This document shows positions 7,656-14,803 of a DNA stretch of 57,358 bases, piece after piece. A program made the translations under genes and the position numbers. Below the pieces are notes generated by a model. The model was given only the letters and a program-made list of their open reading frames with translations. It was not told the origin of the DNA and did no database searches. The DNA comes from an uncultured bacterium (GTDB taxonomy: Bacteria > Actinomycetota > Coriobacteriia > Coriobacteriales > Coriobacteriaceae): NCBI GenBank assembly GCA_905215065.1, contig CAJMOF010000014.1:1-57358 (forward strand), given 5' to 3'. The first letter of the stretch is position 1; every line of letters begins with the position of its first letter.

Positions 7656-8354
7656 CTACAGGTAAATCCCCTCGCACAGGGTCTTATGGAACTGGGTGTG
7701 GTGGTCGCGTGCCCAGGTGAAGAGCGCCTGGTCAAAGTTGTCCTGACTGTCGGGGATGCCGTAGACGCCGGCGACTTCCACGCGCACGAACTCCAGCGCG
7801 GGCAGCTTGTTGATGGCCGTGAGCGCAAACGGCGACGTGGGCTCCTCGAACAGGTAATGGCTGCCTTGCAGCGCGCCGCAGGCGGTGCAGGTGCTGGCGA
7901 GCGATACGGTCTTGGTGGTGCGCGACGTTACGGGCTTGAAGCCGCAGCGCTCGCGCAGGTAGTCGCGGATCTCGGCCGGCACGCAGCCCAGTGCGGGGAC
8001 GATGGCTATGGCATTGGCGCGGGCGGTGTCGATCTCGATGTGGCCCGCGTCATCCATGGCGGGCGCGGCACTGGGCGCAGTCTTGCTGCCCGAGTCCTCG
8101 GCCACCCGATACGGAATGCCAAAGGCCGCGACCGTCGTCTGCTCGTGGCACTTCCAGCATTCGCGCTTGCCCAGCACCAGGTAGATGTAGGGCGCGCTGG
8201 GGTCGGAGCGATCCACGCCGGGCAGCCACGCGGCAAAGGGCTCGGGGTTGACGCCATCGGGCACGTACCAGATCTTTTTGATCCGGTCCCACTTGGCGCC
8301 CAGGGCCTTGGCTTCGTCTTTGTGCGAAAAGGGAACATCGAGCTCGGTGCGCAT
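7656..8354 (-). CDS. DUF5710-type protein with zinc ribbon
   Basis: The 232-residue protein opens with MRTELDVPFSHKDEAKALGAKWD-type sequence followed by KKIWYVPDG. This is the DUF5710 motif, a short domain found at the ends of primase, topoisomerase and other nucleic-acid proteins. Two Cys pairs further on (CWKCH near residue 68 and CTACG in the C-terminal half) could bind zinc. The start at 8354 is preceded by AAAGGAG; the frame is open upstream without a ribosome site. The role is unknown, though the domain suggests a nucleic-acid link. Confidence 0.6.
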   Translation of the reverse strand: MRTELDVPFSHKDEAKALGAKWDRIKKIWYVPDGVNPEPFAAWLPGVDRSDPSAPYIYLVLGKRECWKCHEQTTVAAFGIPYRVAEDSGSKTAPSAAPAMDDAGHIEIDTARANAIAIVPALGCVPAEIRDYLRERCGFKPVTSRTTKTVSLASTCTACGALQGSHYLFEEPTSPFALTAINKLPALEFVRVEVAGVYGIPDSQDNFDQALFTWARDHHTQFHKTLCEGIYL

Positions 8355-8501
8355 GGCGGCTCCTTTGTGTGGCTTGCGGTGCGTGTGCTCCAAGGATAAC
8401 TCAGCGCCGGGTGTGTGGTCGCTAAACGAGCATTTCGACCGTCCGAGAAGTCGCGGAGCATTTTGGCGAGGGCGTGCCGTCAAGCAAGTGGGCAAGCAAA
8501 A

Positions 8502-8549
8502 GGTCAGCTTTTGGTCAGTTGAGCGGCAACCTTGCCAAAAGCTTGACGG
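8502..8549. repeat. Dispersed repeat, copy 1 (second copy 40735-40774)
   Basis: GGTCAGCTTTTGGTCAG (8502-8518) and CCTTGCCAAAAGCTTGACGG (8530-8549) both recur at 40735-40774, the first exactly and the second with 18 of 20 bases the same, but in the opposite order. It is REP-like and intergenic in both places. Confidence 0.5.
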
Positions 8550-8657
8550 ATTTGCATTTAGACGTCGACGAATGAACACTTTGAACGCGCAGCGGCAAAA
8601 AAATCGCTGGTCGTTTGCCGAAAACACCCCAGGGTCGCGAGCCGCCGCCGACGCGCG

Positions 8658-8666
8658 TGCTATCTT
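8658..8666 (+). promoter_or_regulatory. Extended -10 giving a probable leaderless transcript
   Basis: TGCTATCTT is an extended -10 element (TGn plus TATCTT). Its last base is 6 bases before the ATG at 8673, so transcription would begin at or next to the start codon. There is no Shine-Dalgarno sequence before that ATG, which agrees with leaderless translation. Confidence 0.5.
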
Positions 8667-8672
8667 CGCGCC

Positions 8673-9776
8673 ATGGGCTACTTTATCGTTTCACATAACG
8701 CTGCGTTGGCGCTTTTGGCGCACCTGCCGAACCCTCGTTTTGGGGATTCGGAACCAGAGGTCGTGTCGATTGCAGGTGCCTGTACGCTGTTGGACCAAGA
8801 GGCGCAGGAGTTTATCGATCGCTATGACCTGGGGATCCAAACGCTGGATTTGCTGGTGCCGTCGCGCGCCGACCGTCGGCGGAGCAAGCATGTTAAGACG
8901 CACCTGTGCACCAACGAGCTCCCGGCGGGTTCGTTTATCTCGCTGGGCCACTGGATGGGCGACCTGGATGCGTACGTGTGCTCTCCCGAGCTGGCGTTTT
9001 TGCAGGCCGCGCACGATGGCGATGCGGCGGCGGCCATCTACGCCGGCTATGCCATGACATCGGACTACCGGCTGGATAACCTTGCTCCCGGTGGGGTAAC
9101 AAGCAGGGATGCGGGCATGCGCGATGGCAGGCTCACGACTAAGGAGCTCATCGCGGCGTACCTTGACCGGGCATCAAAGGTGAGAGGCGCCGCTAAGGCG
9201 AAGGCGTTGCTTCCGTACGTGGAAGAGGGCTCACGGTCTCCAAGGGAGTCGGGGCTTTGCATGTTTATGTCGCTGCCTGCGCATTACGGCGGGCTTGCAC
9301 TGGGCAAGGCCGAGCTGAACAAGAAGTACTTCATTCGCGACGGCTACAACGATGGGCGCAACCGCAAACTGCGCGTGTTGGAGCGCACGCCCGACATTAC
9401 GCTTACAGCTAAAGTCGAGGTGGGCAGGGATAAAGTAAAGGCCGGGCTGCTGCCAGAGGTACTGACCGCGATGGTCGACTACGACAGCGATGCCATTCAT
9501 GACGGCCGCGAGAAGATCCACAAGGATGCCGAGCGCCGCAACGAGTTGGAACTGCTTGAGGGGGTAGCGTATTTTACCGTGACAACCGACCAAGCAAATG
9601 ACTACGAAAAGCTCGTTCGGCTGTGCGAGCGCATCCGACGCAAGCTGCATCGGAATAAGCGCCCCATCTTTAACAAGGCGATGAGTGCAGAGCAGCGATA
9701 TTTTGCCAACGCGCGTGCCGAAACGAAGCGATTTTGGCTCTGGCAAGCCGTTATCGATGCGCATCAGTATTGGTAG
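8673..9776 (+). CDS. Hypothetical protein, possibly AbiEi/Vsr-like nuclease fold
   Basis: This 367-residue protein is not firmly recognised. It has a central segment with SPELAFLQAA (about residues 109-118) and SPRESGLCMFM (about 188-198). Similar paired motifs occur in Coriobacteriia proteins related to AbiEi antitoxins and DUF559/Vsr-like nuclease folds. The N-terminus (GYFIVSHNAALALL) and the basic C-terminus do not add a family. There is no ribosome site; the promoter places the 5' end at the ATG. A defence-related role is a guess. Confidence 0.5.
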   Translation: MGYFIVSHNAALALLAHLPNPRFGDSEPEVVSIAGACTLLDQEAQEFIDRYDLGIQTLDLLVPSRADRRRSKHVKTHLCTNELPAGSFISLGHWMGDLDAYVCSPELAFLQAAHDGDAAAAIYAGYAMTSDYRLDNLAPGGVTSRDAGMRDGRLTTKELIAAYLDRASKVRGAAKAKALLPYVEEGSRSPRESGLCMFMSLPAHYGGLALGKAELNKKYFIRDGYNDGRNRKLRVLERTPDITLTAKVEVGRDKVKAGLLPEVLTAMVDYDSDAIHDGREKIHKDAERRNELELLEGVAYFTVTTDQANDYEKLVRLCERIRRKLHRNKRPIFNKAMSAEQRYFANARAETKRFWLWQAVIDAHQYW

Positions 9777-9815
9777 GGGCGGTAGCAGGGGGTTAGAATT
9801 AGCGGCCATATATCC

Positions 9816-9995
9816 AGGTTTAATACTTTTCCCGAGAAGTGAACGAGTCAGAATGGACCCCCGAAACATCGACACTTTTAGGGGCTTGTTTCCTGCGGTT
9901 TTGCTGCTGGAATCCTGCGGTTTTAACGTCAAAAAGTGTGGATGCTCCGGGGGTCCAAATAAGCTCGTTCACTTCTCAGGAAAAGTATTAAACCT
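9816..9995. mobile_element. 180-bp MITE-like element with 64-bp terminal inverted repeats
   Basis: The outer 64 bases of each side (9816-9879 and 9932-9995) are inverted repeats with 54 of 64 positions identical, including the first 16 bases. The centre holds two direct copies of TCCTGCGGTTTT (9891 and 9913). It has no coding capacity. The structure fits a miniature inverted-repeat element or a long hairpin repeat. I could not identify a clear target-site duplication. Confidence 0.65.
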
Positions 9996-10112
9996 CAATT
10001 TATAGGGGGGCTATTTATATATGGCTGCGAGACCCATCCGCGCCTGATCGGGGCAATCACCGGGGCTGTTTGGGCGCTTTGGGTGCCGCGGCGTCCTTTT
10101 GGCTTGGCAGCG

Positions 10113-10149
10113 TAAAACAAAACAGCTCAGAGACGAAGCCTCTGAGCTG
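10113..10149 (-). terminator. Terminator of tRNA-Val
   Basis: On the minus strand a 10-bp perfect stem (10140-10149 with 10123-10132) is followed by TTTTGTTTTA. It starts 9 bases after the tRNA CCA end. Confidence 0.85.
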
Positions 10150-10157
10150 CGAACATT

Positions 10158-10232
10158 TGGTGGGCGTTAGAAGATTTGAACTTCTGACCTCTTCCGTGTC
10201 AGGGAAGCGCTCTCCCCCTGAGCTAAACGCCC
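10158..10232 (-). tRNA. tRNA-Val (anticodon GAC)
   Basis: The 75-nt cloverleaf reads GGGCGTT at the 5' acceptor and AACGCCC-A-CCA at the 3' end, so CCA is encoded. The anticodon arm CTTCC-CTGACAC-GGAAG gives anticodon GAC. Its own promoter and terminator are visible. Confidence 0.95.
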
Positions 10233-10261
10233 GATCAAGGGTGCGCGAGTGCGCAGGGAAT

Positions 10262-10290
10262 AATATAACGGAGCTCCCACCCGGTGGCAA
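10262..10290 (-). promoter_or_regulatory. Promoter of tRNA-Val
   Basis: On the minus strand TTGCCA (10290-10285) and TATATT (10267-10262) are separated by 17 bases. Transcription would begin about 20 bases before the tRNA. Confidence 0.7.
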
Positions 10291-10463
10291 GAACTATTTT
10301 TTAAAAAGTGGCAACTTGCGACCCTATCGGCCCCCGATCCGGCGCGAGCAGCACGTGAAAAGTCGCGTTTGTACCCCCGATGAGCTGCACATTCGCGTAA
10401 AATATTCCCATTATGGGCAAATGGTGTCCAGGTAGTTTACGATGCGGCATCTGGGGGAGGGAC

Positions 10464-11348
10464 ATGTCGGACGCGCGCTCGCTGCGAAAACAGTTCAATC
10501 GCATGCTCGCCACGTTGCTGGTGGCCCTTGCTGCTGCCGGAGCCGTAACATATGCCTGGTACATCTACAACGCCAACCGCCACATCACCGAAGTCAAGAT
10601 GGCCGCCGGCACGGGCGTGACCTTCCTCATTTCCAACGAGTACGACGGCGAATACAAAACCAACGCCGGCCTGAGCTTTTCGGGCCTGCTCGACCCCGTC
10701 TCGACCGACAACGTGCTCAACGGCTTCCAAAAGGTAACGGGCTTTACCGGCGGAACCACCCAGGACTCGCTCTTTGCCAGCATGTTTGGTGCCGCCGAGC
10801 ATTCCGACTACTACAAGACCTCCCTGTACCTGGCCACCAACTCGGCCGCGACCGACGTGTACCTGTCGGGCATCGACTTTACCGAGCAGGACCCGGCAAA
10901 CCCCATCTCCACCGCCCTGCGCGTGGGCCTGGTTACCTATGCTCCGGGGCAGGGCGACACCGTTACGGGGCAGTATGTCTTTGAGGTCTCAGGCGAGCGC
11001 AATCCCCAGGCGCGCTACAACACGCTCGACGGCAAGGATGCCGGCGAGAACGAGCAGAATCACCTGGTGCTCGACAGCACCCGCTCCAATGGCGCCACGG
11101 TTCATTTTGACCAGCTGACTAGCGCAAACTTCTGCGACTACAACGAAGACACTGGCATCGTGAGCCTCAAGGAGGCTACGACCAAGATCTGCAGCCTGCC
11201 CGCCGCTGCCAAGGGCGCCAACCGCAGCACGCCTGTGCGCGTGGATGTGTACGTGTGGCTGGAAGGCTGCGACCCCGACTGCACCAACAACCTAGCCGCC
11301 ACCAGTCTGCAATCGCTGGCGCTGCGCTTTGCCGGCAAGCGTTCGTAA
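10464..11348 (+). CDS. SipW-class exported protein, first of a run of four
   Basis: The 294-residue protein starts MSDARSLRKQFNRMLATLL with the hydrophobic core ending AGAVTYAWYIYN (about residues 24-35), the SipW-type cleavage signature. The mature part is Ser/Thr/Asp-rich and predicted beta-sandwich. W265-LEGCDPDC near the C-terminus is the family motif, with two Cys four apart that could form a disulphide. ATG 10464 follows GGGGGAGG (10453-10460). It heads a tight gene series (gap of 11 bp to the next gene) ending in two SipW peptidases and an AAA ATPase, so it is a likely fibre or matrix subunit. Confidence 0.7.
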   Translation: MSDARSLRKQFNRMLATLLVALAAAGAVTYAWYIYNANRHITEVKMAAGTGVTFLISNEYDGEYKTNAGLSFSGLLDPVSTDNVLNGFQKVTGFTGGTTQDSLFASMFGAAEHSDYYKTSLYLATNSAATDVYLSGIDFTEQDPANPISTALRVGLVTYAPGQGDTVTGQYVFEVSGERNPQARYNTLDGKDAGENEQNHLVLDSTRSNGATVHFDQLTSANFCDYNEDTGIVSLKEATTKICSLPAAAKGANRSTPVRVDVYVWLEGCDPDCTNNLAATSLQSLALRFAGKRS

Positions 11349-11359
11349 GGGGGCCGGGG

Positions 11360-12196
11360 ATGAGTACATCGAACATCAAAGACATCCTAAGCTCGCGCCG
11401 CCGCATGGTTGCTGCGGCCGCATGGATGCTGGTGCTGGTAGCTGCCTTGAGCGCCGCCACCTACGCCTGGTTTAGCAACTCGCGCTACACCAACGTGACG
11501 CCCGTGGCGCATACGGTAAGTGACGAGGGCTCCGACCTGCAGATTGGCCTTTCGGCCAACGGGCCCTGGGACACGACGGCCACGCTTGCCGACGCCGACA
11601 AGACGCTCTATCCCATCTCGACGTCGGACCTTTCCCGCTTTTGGCGCGGCACGTTCCAAAACGCCGCGGGCATCACGACCGACTACGCCGACTGCACCGC
11701 GCAGCTGGACGACTATGCCCTTTCGGGCACGCTGTACCTTAAGGGCGGCGACAGCGCCCTCAACGTGTACCTGCATCCGGGTCAGATGAGTGTGACGAGC
11801 GACCCACAGCTGCTGGCCGCACTGCGCCTGGGGCTTGTGATCACGACCCAGTCGGGTACGCAGACGCACATCTTTACCTGCGACGACCTGGGCAGCACCG
11901 CGGGCGCCACCAGCAGGCGCACCACCGCGCAAGACGGCGTGGTCGTGGCGGCGGGCGCCTCGGGCTGGACCTACACCGCCGACCCTGCGCGCGCCATAAG
12001 CGCCTACAGCATGGACGGCACCGGCGACACGCCCACGGCGCGCGCGGGCGCCACGCCCATCTGCACGCTGGCCGCCAACGAGGTGGCAAGCGTTCACTAC
12101 GTTGTGTACATGGAAGGCTGCGACGCCAATTGCATCGACGAGGCCCAGGCCCGCGATGTGGTGCTGCAGCTTGCCTTTGCCGCGGCCAAGGCGTAA
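11360..12196 (+). CDS. SipW-class exported protein
   Basis: The 278-residue paralogue begins MSTSNIKDILSSRRRMVAAA. The hydrophobic stretch ends SAATYAWFSNSRYT (about residues 30-43). Its mature part contains LYPISTSDLSRF, a segment also present in the proteins at 5018 and 12210. The C-terminal motif is MEGCDANC (about residues 251-258), again with Cys four apart. The start follows a GGGGGCCGGGG stretch 11 bp past the previous stop. Same operon and probable role as its neighbours: a secreted subunit cleaved by one of the SipW peptidases downstream. Confidence 0.7.
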   Translation: MSTSNIKDILSSRRRMVAAAAWMLVLVAALSAATYAWFSNSRYTNVTPVAHTVSDEGSDLQIGLSANGPWDTTATLADADKTLYPISTSDLSRFWRGTFQNAAGITTDYADCTAQLDDYALSGTLYLKGGDSALNVYLHPGQMSVTSDPQLLAALRLGLVITTQSGTQTHIFTCDDLGSTAGATSRRTTAQDGVVVAAGASGWTYTADPARAISAYSMDGTGDTPTARAGATPICTLAANEVASVHYVVYMEGCDANCIDEAQARDVVLQLAFAAAKA

Positions 12197-12209
12197 GGGG
12201 GCGAGCGAC

Positions 12210-13196
12210 ATGGAAGATCAGAAGCACATGCCAGCAGATGGCTGCGAGGCCAAAACCCAGAGTGAGAGCCCCACGGCCCCCTCCAGCGTGGCCGCCGAGC
12301 GCCAGGTCCTCGAGGGCACCGCTGCCCGCCGCCACGCTTGCCGCGCGCGTGCCTACATCGCGCTCGTTATGGTGGCGCTCGCCGCCACTTTGGGCGCCGC
12401 GACCTACGCCTGGTTTACCAACAACATGAAGGTCAACGCCAACTCGGTGAGCGTGCACAGCGACACGTCCAAGCTGGTGCTGGAGCTGGGTGACGCCGAC
12501 CGCGGCAGCTGGTCGCAGCAGGGTGACGTTTCCCTAACTTCCAACGCGACCGGCGCCGTGACGCTCTACCCGGTCTCGACCTTTGACCTCAACGGCTTTG
12601 CTGCCTGTGCGCAAAACAACTCTGCCGGCGATGCCACAGTGTTTGAGCAGGCAAAAGACAACGGCTCCGCCTTCTACCACGGTTGGATCGATCTGCGCCC
12701 TACCATTACCGGAACGGGCGCCAGCAAAGTAAGGGGCAAGGTCAACCTGTATCTGGCCGAATCGCTGGTCCCGCAGGGCACCGACGCCGAGCTGCTGCGC
12801 GCAGCCCGCGTGGGCATTAAAGTCTCGAGCGGCAACCAGGTGCTTGCAACCAACATCTTTGAGCTCGACAGTTCCGATAGCGGCCATCGCGACGAGCACC
12901 CCGCGACCGCGCCTACGGGCCTGGCGGGCTACACCGAGAGCATGCTCCTGGGTTGGCAAAACGGCCAGCTCGCTTGCGGTGCCAACGTGACGCAGGACCC
13001 GGCCGCCTATACGCTGGACACGAGCGAGACGGCCACGCGCCCGCAGAACACGCTCGCCACGCTTGGGCTTGGCCAGACCTATCGTTTGGATATCTATTAC
13101 TACATCGAGGGCACCGACCCCGATAGCGCCGACTATCTCTATCAGGATCCGGGCACCTTGCACCTGGCGCTCTTTGCGACCTTGGACGGTGAGTAG
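12210..13196 (+). CDS. SipW-class exported protein with extended N-terminus
   Basis: The 328-residue paralogue differs by having about 45 polar residues before the signal core. The core ends LGAATYAWFTNNMKVN (about residues 61-76). The mature part contains LYPVSTFDLNGF as in its paralogues. The C-terminal motif is EGTDPDS, so both Cys of the CDPDC type are absent. A GGGGGCGAG ribosome site precedes the ATG by 5 bases. The long N-terminus means that either the true start is later or the protein is inserted with a longer cytoplasmic tail. Confidence 0.65.
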   Translation: MEDQKHMPADGCEAKTQSESPTAPSSVAAERQVLEGTAARRHACRARAYIALVMVALAATLGAATYAWFTNNMKVNANSVSVHSDTSKLVLELGDADRGSWSQQGDVSLTSNATGAVTLYPVSTFDLNGFAACAQNNSAGDATVFEQAKDNGSAFYHGWIDLRPTITGTGASKVRGKVNLYLAESLVPQGTDAELLRAARVGIKVSSGNQVLATNIFELDSSDSGHRDEHPATAPTGLAGYTESMLLGWQNGQLACGANVTQDPAAYTLDTSETATRPQNTLATLGLGQTYRLDIYYYIEGTDPDSADYLYQDPGTLHLALFATLDGE

Positions 13197-13198
13197 CA

Positions 13199-13996
13199 AT
13201 GGCACACGCCACGCCCGACAACCGCCGCCCGACCACCGGCGCTCCGGTTGCCGCGCCCACCGATATCGACCTGCGCCGCAAGCTCACTACCACCGTGGTG
13301 CTGGTGCTGTTTGCGCTGGTGGCGATAGCCATGGCAACGTTCGCCTGGTTCTCCATCGCCGATAGCGCCAAGACCCGCATGCTCATGATCGACGCCAACG
13401 CCGACGGTTCGCTGCGCTTTGACCTGGACGAGCATGCCACGTTCGACGAATACGTCCACAGCCTGGGCTTCGACCAGATCTCGGCGCGCATCGCCAGCGA
13501 AAAGGGCGTGGACATCGACGCGTCCAAGCTCAAGCCCGTCACCACGAGCGACTACCAGACCTTTACCTTCGAGGATGGCTCCACCGCCGATTCCGCCACC
13601 GGCGCCTACCTGGAGTTCACGCTGCACTTTATGAGCAGCACGGACCTGCGCGTTCGCCTGACCGGGCAGGACGGCGACGGCGGCGCGTCCGGCACGCGGT
13701 TTAGCTCCGACACGCAGAGTATGGCCAGCGCCATGCGCATGAGCTTTACCGCCGACGGTCACACCTGGGTCTACAACCCCAACGGAGGCGGGGGCTCGTC
13801 TGGTTCGGCCACCGTCTTTGGGCTCGACTCGGATACGGCGAACGCGGCCAGCGACATGTTCGACCTAATAAAAGATACGGACAAGCCGGTAACCGTTCGC
13901 ATATGGCTCGAGGGAACGGACCCAAATTGCACTAATATGCTAAAGGGAGCTAACTATTCGGTTTCGATGCGCTTTGAGGGCATCGAAGAACAGTAG
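13199..13996 (+). CDS. SipW-class exported protein
   Basis: The 265-residue paralogue has a 25-residue polar N-terminus, then a hydrophobic core ending AMATFAWFSIADSAK (about residues 43-57). The C-terminal motif is WLEGTDPNC (about residues 236-244), with only the second Cys. It contains a Gly/Ser-rich turn (NGGGGSSGS) absent from the others. It starts 2 bp after the previous stop with a weak GGTGAG ribosome site, so translational coupling is likely. It directly precedes the first SipW gene. Confidence 0.65.
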   Translation: MAHATPDNRRPTTGAPVAAPTDIDLRRKLTTTVVLVLFALVAIAMATFAWFSIADSAKTRMLMIDANADGSLRFDLDEHATFDEYVHSLGFDQISARIASEKGVDIDASKLKPVTTSDYQTFTFEDGSTADSATGAYLEFTLHFMSSTDLRVRLTGQDGDGGASGTRFSSDTQSMASAMRMSFTADGHTWVYNPNGGGGSSGSATVFGLDSDTANAASDMFDLIKDTDKPVTVRIWLEGTDPNCTNMLKGANYSVSMRFEGIEEQ

Positions 13997-14056
13997 ATAT
14001 GCACGGCGGCCACCGGGCCGCGCACGACCTAGACAGACACGGTAGTAAGGGACATC

Positions 14057-14803
14057 ATGCAATCTGTTAAAAAAGTCGCATCCATCGCGCTGAGCGTCGT
14101 CATGTGGATCATCATCCTGGTGGCGGCCCTGTATGCGTTTACCACGCTCGCCACGCGCGAGGACGGCAGCGTCTCTGACATCGCCGGCTTCACCCCGCTC
14201 GCCGTGCAGTCCGACTCCATGGCGCCCACGTTTAACAAGGGCGACCTCATCTTCATCAAAAAGTGCGACACCTCCAAGCTTGAGGTGGGCGACATCGTGA
14301 CGTTCCATACCATCATCGACAACGAGTACGCGCTCAACACGCACCGCATCGCCGCCATCGACGAGGTCAACGGCATGCGCAGCTTTACCACCAAGGGCGA
14401 TAACAACGACGTGGCCGATACGCACATCATCAGCGACGGCGACATCGTGGGCAAATACCTGTTCGCGTTGCCGCAGATGGGCAAGGTCATGGACTTCCTG
14501 TCCAGCTCCATGGGCTTCCTCATTGTGATCGTGCTGCCCATGCTGCTGTTCTTTATCTACCAGGTGTATCACCTCATCGTGGTGGGCATGAACCTTAAGC
14601 GCGCTATGGCCGAGGAGGACCGCCTGGCCGCCGCGGCTGCCATCGTGGACGCCGAGGGCAAGGGTGACACTACTGTCACGGCCGATAACGCCGCCGAGCA
14701 GCTTGCCCAGGCCGAGGCCAAGCTCGAGGAAGCCCGTCGTCTGAAGGCCGAGGCCGAGGCGGCGATGAACGCGACCAAGCAGGAGGATACCGACGGTGAG
14801 TGA
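14057..14803 (+). CDS. sipW: SipW-type signal peptidase I (S26B), first copy
   Basis: The 248-residue protein has an N-terminal membrane helix, then QSDSMAPTF with the nucleophile Ser54 and LNTHRI with His96 in place of the Lys of ordinary bacterial signal peptidases. That Ser-His pair defines the SipW/ER-type family. A second hydrophobic segment near residues 155-185 is followed by an Ala/Glu-rich cytoplasmic coiled coil. SipW enzymes process TasA-like proteins, which matches the four SipW-class genes immediately upstream. The ribosome site is AAGGG. Its end overlaps the AAA gene by 8 bases. Confidence 0.85.
   Translation: MQSVKKVASIALSVVMWIIILVAALYAFTTLATREDGSVSDIAGFTPLAVQSDSMAPTFNKGDLIFIKKCDTSKLEVGDIVTFHTIIDNEYALNTHRIAAIDEVNGMRSFTTKGDNNDVADTHIISDGDIVGKYLFALPQMGKVMDFLSSSMGFLIVIVLPMLLFFIYQVYHLIVVGMNLKRAMAEEDRLAAAAAIVDAEGKGDTTVTADNAAEQLAQAEAKLEEARRLKAEAEAAMNATKQEDTDGE

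Larger units (their letters stand above)
8355..8672. other. 318-bp divergent intergenic region
   Basis: This region separates a minus-strand gene (7656-8354) from a plus-strand gene (8673). It contains a dispersed repeat at 8502-8549 (also at 40735-40774) and an extended -10 for the plus-strand gene at 8658-8666. No gene is seen. Confidence 0.5.
9777..10157. other. 381-bp non-coding region with MITE-like element and tRNA terminator
   Basis: After the stop at 9776 the region holds the 180-bp inverted-repeat element (9816-9995), then about 110 bp of plain sequence, then the terminator of the minus-strand tRNA-Val. I see no gene in it. Confidence 0.5.
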
